In this document: positions 7,713-16,040 of the stretch, one piece after another | Numbering within the stretch: position 1 is the first letter of the stretch | Layout: the number at the start of each line of letters is the position of its first letter | From: Cyclobacteriaceae bacterium YHN15 | Lineage (GTDB): Bacteria; Bacteroidota; Bacteroidia; Cytophagales; Cyclobacteriaceae | Length of the DNA: 64,000 nucleotides | Reading direction: 5' to 3' | Assembly: GCA_003797895.1 (NCBI GenBank) | Contig: RKQB01000004.1 | Coordinates: 372,001 to 436,000 of the forward strand | Program-made: the position numbers and the translations under genes | Notes under the pieces: model-generated | What the model was told of the DNA's origin: nothing | The model's database searches: none | What the model saw: the letters and a program-made list of their open reading frames with translations, nothing else

Positions 7713-7864
7713 CACCTCGGCATAGTTCGGCAAGCTCACTAACCTAGCTCGGTGACCGGATATTTGTTGTAGTAGGAGGAGGGGAAGGAAATGCGGCTTT
7801 GCCGCATTTCCTTCCCCTCCTCCTTAAATTATAAACGCTCCGGTGGTCGAGCTTGCCGAGACCA
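7713..7864. repeat. palindromic element B (GIY-YIG-associated family)
   Basis: The left arm starts CCTCGGCA (from 7715) and contains a duplicated inner part ending GCTCGGTGACCGG. The right arm reads CGGTGGTCGAGCTTGCCGAG (7841-7860). The centre is a perfect 24-bp stem from 7774 to 7824 with a 3-base TTT loop and the core ATGCGGC/GCCGCAT. The element lies upstream of the GIY-YIG start. Confidence 0.85.
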
Positions 7865-8080
7865 ACCTAAATTGTTTTAATTCTAACAAAACTTCAGTTC
7901 ATTTATTGGTAAGAAATAAATTTAAATTAACTCAAAGAAAAGTATCAAAAACTCCGCAAAACCCTTGTCGATTAATTACTCTTTTTATAGTATGAATTCA
8001 GTTTTGGATTTTTAAAATCCGACAGGATTTGAAATTTCATTATCTTACTATTCGGAATGTTATACGTATCAATTAATTTG

Positions 8081-8210
8081 GGCCTCGGCAAGCTCGGCCA
8101 CCGGGTCTTGGAAGTATGTTAGGGGGAGGGAAGAAATGCGGCAAAGCCGCATTTCTTCCCTCCCCCTAATTTTCCAAACCTAAATCCCGTTCCCCGAGCA
8201 TGCCGAGGGG
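8081..8210. repeat. palindromic element C (GIY-YIG-associated family)
   Basis: Outer arms are CCTCGGCAAGCTCGG (8083-8097) and CCCCGAGCATGCCGAGGGG (8192-8210). The central hairpin at 8119-8169 is a perfect 24-bp stem around an AAA loop with the core ATGCGGC/GCCGCAT. The purine-rich arm differs from that of element B but is matched base for base by its own partner arm. Bases 7865-8080 between B and C hold no gene that I can recognise. Confidence 0.85.
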
Positions 8211-8288
8211 ATCTTAAACCAAATTTAATTCTCCTATGTGTAGAATTGAGGATAGTCAGATTTCATTACTGTTAACTCCACATCTAAT

Positions 8289-8867
8289 ATGTCCATGAAA
8301 ATTCCAGTCTCTTTCTTTTTGATTTTTATGCTTGGTTTTTCCCAAGCGCTTTCCGCCCAATCTCTCCCCTCCATCCTCATCACCTACCATTCCGAATCTG
8401 GTAAAACCCAAGCCATGGCCGAAGCAGTGGCAAAGGGAGTAGGAGAGGTAAAAGGAGTTGAGTATATCCTCAAGCCCATAGCTGAGGTGACGGAGGAAGA
8501 AATTCTCAATGCTTCAGCCATCATCCTAGGGTCGCCGGTTTACAATGCGAATATGACCCCACGAGTGCAGGAGTTTATCAATTCCTGGCCCTTTGAAGGG
8601 AGACCTTTAAAAGATAAAATCGGAGCTGTGTTTGTCACAGGTGGAGGTTTTTCCATTGGAGAGGAGGCTGTAATGTTCAGCATGATCCGGGCCATGATGA
8701 TACATGGAATGGTCATTGTGGGAGGGGATGAACTGGAGGCTGCTTTTGGTGCATCGGCAATTACTGGTGAAGGGGATTTTGCAGGCAGAGAAGTTCAGGA
8801 AATTTTTCTGAAAAAGGCTGATGGATTGGGTAGGAGAGTAGCAGAAATGGCTTTGAAGGTAAGGTAG
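8289..8867 (+). CDS. exported flavodoxin-like protein
   Basis: A 192-residue protein: a signal peptide (about residues 1-24, ending ALSAQ) followed by a flavodoxin fold. 'ILITYHSESGKTQAMAEAVA' has the FMN phosphate loop pattern, 'AIILGSPVYNANMTPRVQEF' is the WrbA/flavodoxin isoalloxazine loop, and 'KIGAVFVTGGGFSIG' is the third strand. The family binds FMN and passes electrons to quinones or proteins. Export is unusual for a flavodoxin, since FMN is made in the cytoplasm. Either ATG 8289 or ATG 8295 could start the protein, and both keep the signal peptide. The gene appears monocistronic. Confidence 0.8.
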   Translation: MSMKIPVSFFLIFMLGFSQALSAQSLPSILITYHSESGKTQAMAEAVAKGVGEVKGVEYILKPIAEVTEEEILNASAIILGSPVYNANMTPRVQEFINSWPFEGRPLKDKIGAVFVTGGGFSIGEEAVMFSMIRAMMIHGMVIVGGDELEAAFGASAITGEGDFAGREVQEIFLKKADGLGRRVAEMALKVR

Positions 8868-9041
8868 ATTTATTGATGTAGTGTTTATGCGGTCAAGCTA
8901 ATCTATTCTTAAACTAGCTTTTATATAGGAAATAGCTTGAGTTCTTTTTTTTTGCACTCACTGCCCCACCTGACCTGGCTATTGCTTTCCGACATACGAT
9001 TTTGTATTTTGGTAAGTTACTGTAAATCAAAACCAAGTTTA

Positions 9042-9794
9042 ATGAATACGGCAGCCAGAAGCAATTATTTTTTTATCATGAACTGTTTATTTCTTGCACT
9101 GGTTTTTTTGGGTTTTGCCCCGAGTTTTTATTTGAAATTTTTGGTGTCAGAGCAACCCTTTTATCCACTCGGTTTACCGATTCCCTACATCTTCCATGGA
9201 ATTGTGTTGACGGTTTGGTATGTGTTTTTGGTATTCCAATCAGGATTGATATGGAGTAATAAAACCGGTCTCCATCGGCAAACGGGTTGGTTTGGCGCTT
9301 TTTGGGCAGTATTGGTATTGGCTTCAACTTGGTGGGTAATCCAAATTTTTCCAGGAAGAATGGACCAGCTTGCAGCTGATTTAGGTCAAACAATCGAGGA
9401 ATTGGAGCCTGGTCTTTATTTTATTCTTTGGTTGGATATGTTTATGAGTGTCCTCTTCGCAGCATCTGTCTGGCTGGGTATCAATTTCCGGAAAAAAAAT
9501 GAAACCCATAAGCGTTTGATGCTGTATTCGGGCTTGGTATTTTTGTTTGCGGCTACCGGAAGGATTGGTGGTACATTAAGTTTTCTATTTGAAATGGAAG
9601 TTGGTCCGGCTGTTGGATTTGTATTATTGCTGGGTTTGACTTCTAGTTTATTGGTTTATGATTATTTTAAAAAGGGAAAAGTATTACCCATTTCCTGGAT
9701 TTGCTTTGGGTTTTATTGGTTGGCGATCATCCTAAGTTTTTTGATTGGCAATTCGGAGTGGGGGAGTCTGATAATTATTACTTTATACAAATAA
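9042..9794 (+). CDS. polytopic membrane protein of unknown function
   Basis: A 250-residue protein with six to seven membrane segments (roughly residues 10-30, 45-65, 85-105, 128-150, 160-182, 190-208, 220-245). Conserved-looking histidines sit in 'YIFHGIVLTVW', 'GLHRQTGWFG' and 'THKRLMLYSG', which could bind haem or metal. I recall similar unnamed proteins in other Bacteroidota but no function. The frame is open from TTG 8937, but the first 35 codons look non-coding, so ATG 9042 is chosen. Confidence 0.7.
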   Translation: MNTAARSNYFFIMNCLFLALVFLGFAPSFYLKFLVSEQPFYPLGLPIPYIFHGIVLTVWYVFLVFQSGLIWSNKTGLHRQTGWFGAFWAVLVLASTWWVIQIFPGRMDQLAADLGQTIEELEPGLYFILWLDMFMSVLFAASVWLGINFRKKNETHKRLMLYSGLVFLFAATGRIGGTLSFLFEMEVGPAVGFVLLLGLTSSLLVYDYFKKGKVLPISWICFGFYWLAIILSFLIGNSEWGSLIIITLYK

Positions 9795-9950
9795 GGTAAT
9801 AATCCTCAAAAAGAAGTTTTGTCATAAATCCTATCTGTTTTATTTCTGGATTTTATAAATCAGCTTCTTGCATTCAGATTAATGTTGGTATTAAAAGCGC
9901 TTTTCAATTCTTCCAGACCTTAATTTGGGCTTTTATCCTTATATTATCCC

Positions 9951-11258
9951 ATGAAAAACTCAATAACCTTCATTTTTAGCATTTCCATTCTGGTCTCTTG
10001 CAATCAAAAACCTGATCCTTCCGCCTTTTTCTTTCCGGCAGAATGGGAACCTCAGGAAGCGGTTTGGATGGGCTGGGATGGAAACCTTGAAAAAGAGGAT
10101 ACCCTACATGTGATCACGGCAAGCATTATCCGGGAGCTTCAGAAGGATATCAATGTGGTGCTTTGGGTAACTTCAGACAGTCTGAAGCAGGCAGCGCATG
10201 ATTTTTTGAGTGAATTAGAAGTGCCATTGGACAGGGTGGAAATTGCCCAAATTCCAGCTGACAAAGTATTCTGGTCAAGGGACAGTGCCCCGGCATTTGT
10301 CATCAATCGACAGGGAGAAAGAAAGGCCATAGATTTCAACCATACCGGATATTTCAGGTATATAAAAAGGCAAACAGATATGGGGGTTGACGCTGTTGAT
10401 TTGGCAAAAACCATCGAAGAAACCCGTTTGATGATGCAGATAGACAGCTTGGTAGCGATAGAAAAAAATGAAATTCTGGATAAATCCTGGATGTTTATCG
10501 AAGGCGGGGCCTTTGATGTGAATGGCAAAGGTTCATTGTTGGTTTCAGAGACTTTTTTGTTCAGAAACCTATCAGATGCAATGCGGGATACACTGACAAA
10601 GAAACATTTTGAAGAAGAATTTCACAGAACTTTGGGAGTGACAAACGTGATCTGGCTGTCTGAAGGATTGGCGGAGGATGGAGGGGGAGAGTTTTTCGGA
10701 AATTATATTTCAGGGGGTACCAATGGGCACACCGATGAGTTTGCCCGCTTTGTCAATGAAAACACCATTTTGCTGGCATGGGTTGATGAAGCCGAAAAAG
10801 ACCTGAATCCTATCAAAAAAGTCACTTATGAGCGGATGAACAAAAATTATGAAATCCTAAAAAATGCCAAAGACCAAGACGGAAAGCCCTTTAATATTAT
10901 CAAATTGCCCATGCCTGCCCATGTGATTGAAGACCGGGTTTTGACTGCGGAAAAATTTTCCAAAGAGGGGGCGCGCAGATTTTATGAGAAAAAAGGTTTT
11001 TCAGAAGGAGACACTCTGAAATTTGTAGCAGCTACGAGTTATATGAATTTCCTTTTTACCAATAATAAAATCATCATTCCTTCCTACACCGCTCAGGGGA
11101 GTTCACCGGAAAAAGAAAAGCAGGTCGAAGAGATTTTCAAAGAATTGCATCCTGATAAAAAATTGGTTTTCATTGATGCCACCTATGTCAATGCCAATGG
11201 GGGAGGCATACATTGTATGACCAGGCAGGTCCCAAAAAGGGTATTTACCACAGAATAA
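9951..11258 (+). CDS. agmatine deiminase / peptidylarginine-deiminase-like lipoprotein
   Basis: A 435-residue member of the bacterial PAD/agmatine deiminase (guanidino-group-modifying) family. It has a lipoprotein signal with the lipobox LVSC, so the product is probably attached to the outside of the inner membrane or to the outer membrane. Motifs in order are 'PAEWEPQEAVWMGW', 'WSRDSAPAFV', 'IEGGAFDVNG', 'GHTDEFARF' with His260, and GGGIHC with nucleophile Cys422. The usual RDTGP motif reads RDSAP here. The reaction would be hydrolysis of a guanidine to a ureido group plus ammonia. A decayed paralogue lies at 4082-4417. Confidence 0.88.
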   Translation: MKNSITFIFSISILVSCNQKPDPSAFFFPAEWEPQEAVWMGWDGNLEKEDTLHVITASIIRELQKDINVVLWVTSDSLKQAAHDFLSELEVPLDRVEIAQIPADKVFWSRDSAPAFVINRQGERKAIDFNHTGYFRYIKRQTDMGVDAVDLAKTIEETRLMMQIDSLVAIEKNEILDKSWMFIEGGAFDVNGKGSLLVSETFLFRNLSDAMRDTLTKKHFEEEFHRTLGVTNVIWLSEGLAEDGGGEFFGNYISGGTNGHTDEFARFVNENTILLAWVDEAEKDLNPIKKVTYERMNKNYEILKNAKDQDGKPFNIIKLPMPAHVIEDRVLTAEKFSKEGARRFYEKKGFSEGDTLKFVAATSYMNFLFTNNKIIIPSYTAQGSSPEKEKQVEEIFKELHPDKKLVFIDATYVNANGGGIHCMTRQVPKRVFTTE

Positions 11259-11278
11259 AGCGTTTTATTGCTTTTTTT
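11257..11278 (+). terminator. weak terminator after the deiminase gene
   Basis: A short stem AAAGC (11257-11261) with GCTTT (11270-11274) leads into seven T residues. It overlaps the stop codon of the deiminase gene. Confidence 0.4.
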
Positions 11279-11370
11279 ATAGTTTAAAGAGATCATGGGG
11301 TTTCGGCAGGATTCAGCCTTTTGTAAGGAAGGGGTAAAGCTCCAATCGGCAGTATTCCTGTACCAAAAGC

Positions 11371-11945
11371 TTACTCCTCGGAACAGAAAAGATGGGCTGG
11401 AATAACCTCTACAATCTTCCCGTTCTTTTCAAATCTGTCTGATTGATTGAGGGTAATGAGTAGTCCTCTTTCTGCCCCGAAGAATTCCAAGGCTTCCAGT
11501 ATGCCTTGAAGTTCCCTTTTCAGGTTGTCCTGGTTGAGTACATAGCAAACCTGAATAGCTTGTTGAAAAACACTGCGCTTAAAAATCAAAAAATCACACT
11601 CTCCTTTTTCAGAAAAATAATAGATTTCAGTGAAGCGCCTCCGTAGGTGCAGGTAGATCAGGTTTTCAAATTTCCGACCCTGATCTTCCGTAAAGGAAGT
11701 TGAAACTGTATTGATGATTCCTGTGTCTATTGCATAAACTTTTCTTGGAGCAATTGAAACAATAAGGTGCTTTTACCGCTCCTTCGGATACCTGTAACGA
11801 TTAAGGCATGTGCGGAAATGTTTGGCAATTCATTTAAGGCCGTCCTCTTAAGGCCTATATCCCATTCCTTTATACGCTCCTGTTGAGATTGAATTATCTC
11901 AGCCAAAGTTTCTTCAACTATCATCTCTAATTGATTAATCTTCAA
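11371..11945 (-). pseudogene. AAA ATPase (DUF4143 type) with internal deletion
   Basis: The minus-strand reading begins at ATG 11945 with an ATPase N-terminus including the P-loop GIRRSGKST, and stops at TAG 11727-11729 after 72 codons. Just beyond, in another frame, comes the typical C-terminal module 'PRKVYAIDTGIINTVSTSF', then 'FENLIYLHLRRR', 'KGECDFLIF', and 'GLLITLNQSD' near the end, finishing at 11371. The middle of the protein, about 200-250 residues in relatives, is gone and the two ends are joined out of frame. The gene is therefore dead. Its upstream palindromes are intact. Confidence 0.87.
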
Positions 11946-11955
11946 ATATATATAA

Positions 11956-11999
11956 GTTTTCGATAGTATCGAAAGCTATTGTTCGATCCTATCGAAAAC
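11956..11999 (-). promoter_or_regulatory. two palindromic sites upstream of the broken ATPase gene
   Basis: TTTCGATA-g-TATCGAAA (11958-11974) is a perfect dyad. A second site, TTCGATcctATCGAA (11982-11996), follows about 23 bases on. Both lie within 55 bases of the ATPase ATG and look like operator copies for one dimeric regulator or for the product itself. Confidence 0.55.
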
Positions 12000-12000
12000 C

Positions 12001-12393
12001 TTTCTTTAAATCCTAACTCCAAATCTCACTGTTTTAAAAAAGATTGGTTCAGACATTATGAATAAAAGTGTTAGCACTACTTACAAAGGATTTTTAATAT
12101 AGATGGTTAAATTTAGGTGGTAATAAGCCTAATTATATTGGAAATGACCGTTTTTGAAACACTTGAAATAATTTTCCTCAAAATATCCAAACTGAATTTA
12201 TAAGAATTGAAAGATTTCAACTAGGTTAATATGAATGTACGCAATGTTGCCAGTAACCTCCCAAATTAATTGATAATATGGTTTAATACTTCTATGCTCG
12301 CTACATCGGACATCGGACATCGGTCATTTGTCAAATTTTAAAAAAGGTCATTCCATAAACCCTAACATTCACCAAATTATTGAACCCAACACC
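12001..12393. other. intergenic region before the tricorn gene
   Basis: About 390 bases with no supported gene. The only structure I see is the short tandem ACATCGGACATCGGACATCGG (7-base steps, 12303-12323), which is also found in variant form at 55686-55716. The open frame can be extended upstream to TTG 12328, but that part does not look like protein. Confidence 0.4.
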
Positions 12394-15300
12394 ATGACTG
12401 ACAAGCATCCCACATTCGCCACTATTTGCTTTTCCTTTGTATTGATTTTATCCTCCCACCTCACCCTTGATGCCCAGGGAACCCGGCTGCTGCAGCAACC
12501 GGATATCAGCAAAGACCAGATTGTATTTGTATATGGAGCCGACCTTTGGCTGGCCCCGATTCAGGGTGGGGATTCCAAAAGGTTGACCAGTACGGCAGCG
12601 GTTGAGGACAATCCCCGCTTTTCACCTGACGGGAAGCAGATAGCCTTCAGTTCCAATAGGACAGGTGCTATTGCAGTGTATGTAGTATCTGTTGAAGGAG
12701 GTAATCCAAAGCAATTGACATGGCATCCCTCAGATGCGAGAGTAGTGGGGTGGTCTCCGGACGGCACCTCTGTGGTTTATGAAAGTGGCAGGGATACAGC
12801 GCCTGTCGGCTTCAGCAGGTTATGGAAAGTGCCTTTCAATGGAGGTCCTTCAGAAGCTATACCTATTCCTCGGGGAGTGAGGGCATCTTACCTTGATGAA
12901 AATAAAATAGTAATAGAACCCATTTCACGTTGGGATGAAACCTGGAGGGCTTACAGGGGTGGACAGAACACCCCCCTTATCATCACGGACCTGAATGATC
13001 TTACGGAGGAGCTTATTCCCAATGAAAGGACCACAGATAAGTTTCCGGTGGTTTTGGGCAATAAAGTTTATTTTCTGTCGGACAGGGATTGGGTAAGCAA
13101 TATCTGGTCATTTGACCCCACTACCAAACAATTGGAACAATTGACCACTTTTGATGGATCCGACATTATGTGGCTTTCCGGCAATGATGAGCAACTGGTT
13201 TTCGAAAAAGATGGCTTTATCCATACATTCGACCCCACTTCAAAAACAATCCATCAGATTGCCATTGATGTAAAAGGGGATTTTCCCTGGGCTGAGTCCA
13301 GACTGGAAAATGTTACATCCAGGGCTACCAATGCCAGTCTTTCTCCCAATGGGAAAAGGATAATCATGGAAGCAAGAGGGGAGATTTTTACAGTTCCTGT
13401 AGAAGATGGAAGTCCAAGAAACCTGAGTAAAAGCAGTGATGCAGCGGATAGGGTCCCTTTATGGTCACCCAAAGGAGACCAAGTGGCCTGGTTTTCAGAT
13501 GAGGATGGAAAAGGGTATCAGATGTTAATTGCCGGCCAGGATGGTTTGACTCCTCCCCAAAAAATATCCATAGGAGAAGCCAAAATGGTCTGGGAACCCT
13601 CCTGGTCCCCAGATGGGAAGTATATCGCTTTTGTAGACAACAGGGTATACCTGAAAATCCTGACCGTGGCCAATGGAGAAATCAAAACCATTGACTCAGG
13701 GGGAATCAATATAGAAAGGGGGAATATGAAATTGGAATGGTCTCCGGATTCCAAATATTTGTCCTACAGCAAAACAGGCCCGAATATGTTCAGGAGGATT
13801 TACATCTGGTCTCTGGATAAAAACGAAAGTAAACCTGTCACCAACAACCTTGCGGATTCCTTTTCAGCTACTTGGGATGCCAGTGGCAAGTACCTGTACT
13901 TTTTGGCCAGTACCAATTTGGCCCTGGGATCAGGATGGGCCAATACCTCTTCTATCTCAGCAAAGCCCGAGCATGCAGCTTATCTTATTGTACTCTCAAA
14001 GGAGGACGAGAGCCCCTTTCCCTTAAAAAGTGATGAAGAAGAGGTGAAAAAAGAAGAGCCAAAAGACGAAAAAAAGGAAAATGATAAAGCAGAAGTTACC
14101 GTTAAAATTGATTGGGAAGGCTTGGAAGAAAGGACCTTGTCTTTGTCTGTTCCGGTGAAGTCCTACAGTTTTATTTTGGCAGGGAAAAAAGAAACAGCCT
14201 TTATTGCGGAATCTGCACCCAATGCGCCGGGTTTAACATTGCATAAATTCACCATAGAAGGGAAAAAACTCGAAGAATTTACCAAAGGGGTAAGTCGTGT
14301 AAAGATTTCCCAGAACAAAGAAAAATTACTGTATTTCTCATCAGGTACCTGGAGAGTAGTCAGTGTAGATAAAACCCCAGGTCCTTCAGACGGTCTTGTA
14401 AATATGGAATTGAGAATGGATCTGGACAGGAAGAAGGAATGGCAACAGATTTTTACAGAAGCCTGGAGGTATGAAAGGGATTATTTCTACGATCCCGGAA
14501 CCCATGGCAGGGATTGGGATGATGTTTGGGAAAGGTATAGTCCATTAATTCCTTACATACAGCACCGACAGGACCTTACCTATCTTTTGGACCAGTTGAA
14601 TGGAGAGCTTTCGGTTGGACACAGTTTTGTATTTGGAGGGGACTTTCCGGCAGTCGATACTTTGGCCACAGGAATGTTGGGTGCGGATTATGAGATAAGC
14701 AATGGCAAGTGGAGGATCAAAAGGATATTTACCGCAGAGAGCTGGAACCCTAATTTAAAAGCGCCTTTATCGGAACCGGGATTGGATGTAAAAGTTGGTG
14801 ATTATGTATTGGCAGTTAATGGTCAGCAGGTCGATGCAACAATGGATATTTACGAGGCTTTCAAGGGAACTTCGGGCAAGCAGACCTTTATCCATGTCAA
14901 CAGTCAGCCCAATATGAGTGGTGCGAGGAAACTGACCGTATCACCAATTGGATCTGAATACGGTTTGCGCCAAAGAGCCTGGATAGAAGATAACAGAAGA
15001 AAGGTGGATGAATTGTCCGGTGGTAAACTGGCATATGTATGGGTGCCAAATACAGGAGGACCCGGATTTGAATCCTTCAACAGGTATTTCTTTGCCCAAC
15101 AGGATAAATTGGGAGCGGTCATCGATGAGCGCTTCAATGGCGGAGGTTTGTTGGACGATTATATGGTGGACCTGATGACCAGAAAACTAAGGGCAGCGAT
15201 TACCAATGAAGTTCCCAATCCAAGACATATCCGCTTGCCGGCAGGTATTTTGGGACCCAAGGTCTTATTGATCAATGAACTGGCGGGTTCAGGCGGAGAT

Positions 15301-15645
15301 TTCTTCCCTTGGGTATTCCGAAACCAGAATGCAGGACCTTTGATTGGGAAAAGGACCTGGGGAGGTTTGGTAAAGTCTTCGGTGCATTATTCCTTTATCG
15401 ATGGAGGAGCCATGACCTCTCCTGACAATGCAGTTTTTGATCCAATAAGGAATGAATGGATAGGAGAGAATGCGGGTATCGGGCCGGACATTGAAGTGCG
15501 TATTGATGCCAAATCCTTTGCAGAGGGAAGGGATGTACAATTGGAAAGGGGAGTGGAAGAAGCTTTGAAGTTATTGGAGAAAGCCGGCGTGCAAGAAGTT
15601 ACCCCTCCACCATATCCCAGACCAGCGGTAAGGCCAGGGAATTAG
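12394..15645 (+). CDS. secreted tricorn-type protease (S41 family)
   Basis: A 1083-residue protein. A signal peptide ends near DAQG. WD40-like/PD40 propeller repeats follow ('NPRFSPDGKQIAFSSNRTG', 'PSWSPDGKYIAFVDN', 'LEWSPDSKYLSY'). An acidic-lysine linker comes at about residues 550-580, a PDZ-like segment later ('VKVGDYVLAVNGQQVD'), and a C-terminal S41 domain. Candidate catalytic residues are His704 in 'DPGTHGRDWDDVW' and Ser966 in 'NELAGSGGDFFPW'. Tricorn cuts peptides released by larger proteases; here the signal peptide places it outside the cytoplasm. ATG 12394 is chosen because it begins directly before the signal peptide. Confidence 0.92.
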   Translation: MTDKHPTFATICFSFVLILSSHLTLDAQGTRLLQQPDISKDQIVFVYGADLWLAPIQGGDSKRLTSTAAVEDNPRFSPDGKQIAFSSNRTGAIAVYVVSVEGGNPKQLTWHPSDARVVGWSPDGTSVVYESGRDTAPVGFSRLWKVPFNGGPSEAIPIPRGVRASYLDENKIVIEPISRWDETWRAYRGGQNTPLIITDLNDLTEELIPNERTTDKFPVVLGNKVYFLSDRDWVSNIWSFDPTTKQLEQLTTFDGSDIMWLSGNDEQLVFEKDGFIHTFDPTSKTIHQIAIDVKGDFPWAESRLENVTSRATNASLSPNGKRIIMEARGEIFTVPVEDGSPRNLSKSSDAADRVPLWSPKGDQVAWFSDEDGKGYQMLIAGQDGLTPPQKISIGEAKMVWEPSWSPDGKYIAFVDNRVYLKILTVANGEIKTIDSGGINIERGNMKLEWSPDSKYLSYSKTGPNMFRRIYIWSLDKNESKPVTNNLADSFSATWDASGKYLYFLASTNLALGSGWANTSSISAKPEHAAYLIVLSKEDESPFPLKSDEEEVKKEEPKDEKKENDKAEVTVKIDWEGLEERTLSLSVPVKSYSFILAGKKETAFIAESAPNAPGLTLHKFTIEGKKLEEFTKGVSRVKISQNKEKLLYFSSGTWRVVSVDKTPGPSDGLVNMELRMDLDRKKEWQQIFTEAWRYERDYFYDPGTHGRDWDDVWERYSPLIPYIQHRQDLTYLLDQLNGELSVGHSFVFGGDFPAVDTLATGMLGADYEISNGKWRIKRIFTAESWNPNLKAPLSEPGLDVKVGDYVLAVNGQQVDATMDIYEAFKGTSGKQTFIHVNSQPNMSGARKLTVSPIGSEYGLRQRAWIEDNRRKVDELSGGKLAYVWVPNTGGPGFESFNRYFFAQQDKLGAVIDERFNGGGLLDDYMVDLMTRKLRAAITNEVPNPRHIRLPAGILGPKVLLINELAGSGGDFFPWVFRNQNAGPLIGKRTWGGLVKSSVHYSFIDGGAMTSPDNAVFDPIRNEWIGENAGIGPDIEVRIDAKSFAEGRDVQLERGVEEALKLLEKAGVQEVTPPPYPRPAVRPGN

Positions 15646-15661
15646 GTTGAGTTAAAAGTTA

Positions 15662-15693
15662 ACAAACAAGCTTCTGGAAGGGGGCTTGTTTGT
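15662..15693 (+). terminator. terminator hairpin after the tricorn gene
   Basis: Stem ACAAACAAGC (15662-15671) pairs perfectly with GCTTGTTTGT (15684-15693) around a 12-base loop, 16 bases after the stop codon. The T-run is inside the stem's right arm. Confidence 0.6.
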
Positions 15694-16040
15694 ATATTTG
15701 GGGATGGGGTTTTAGGAAAATTCTTTTTGTTTTAGAGTAGGGTGATCATTGACTCGGGTATATTTTGGGATGAACAAACACTTCTTAAGCAAGCCAGGGA
15801 AGTTATTGGTGAAAGGATTTGCCACGTTGCATCCGTTGCAGTATCCTTAGCGATTGTTGCGTGAAACTATTAATTATTTTAAAAGGATTGCCGTTTGGTT
15901 GCGAATTAATTAGATTTATTGAACCCTATTGCAATCTATCAAAAACAGGCTCAGGCAACAAACAGTGGTCAGCTGGTTTTATTTCAAGTCAGGGGTAAAT
16001 AAAAGTTTGCAATCAATAACCTAACCTTTAAAATTCTTTT
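15694..16040. other. intergenic stretch, nothing recognised
   Basis: About 350 A/T-rich bases between tricorn and the serine hydrolase lipoprotein gene. I see no gene, strong hairpin or repeat shared with the rest of the window. Confidence 0.4.

Noticed and set aside
12328..12393. Extended N-terminus of the tricorn gene from TTG
   Set aside because: The 22 extra residues precede a complete signal peptide that starts properly at ATG 12394.
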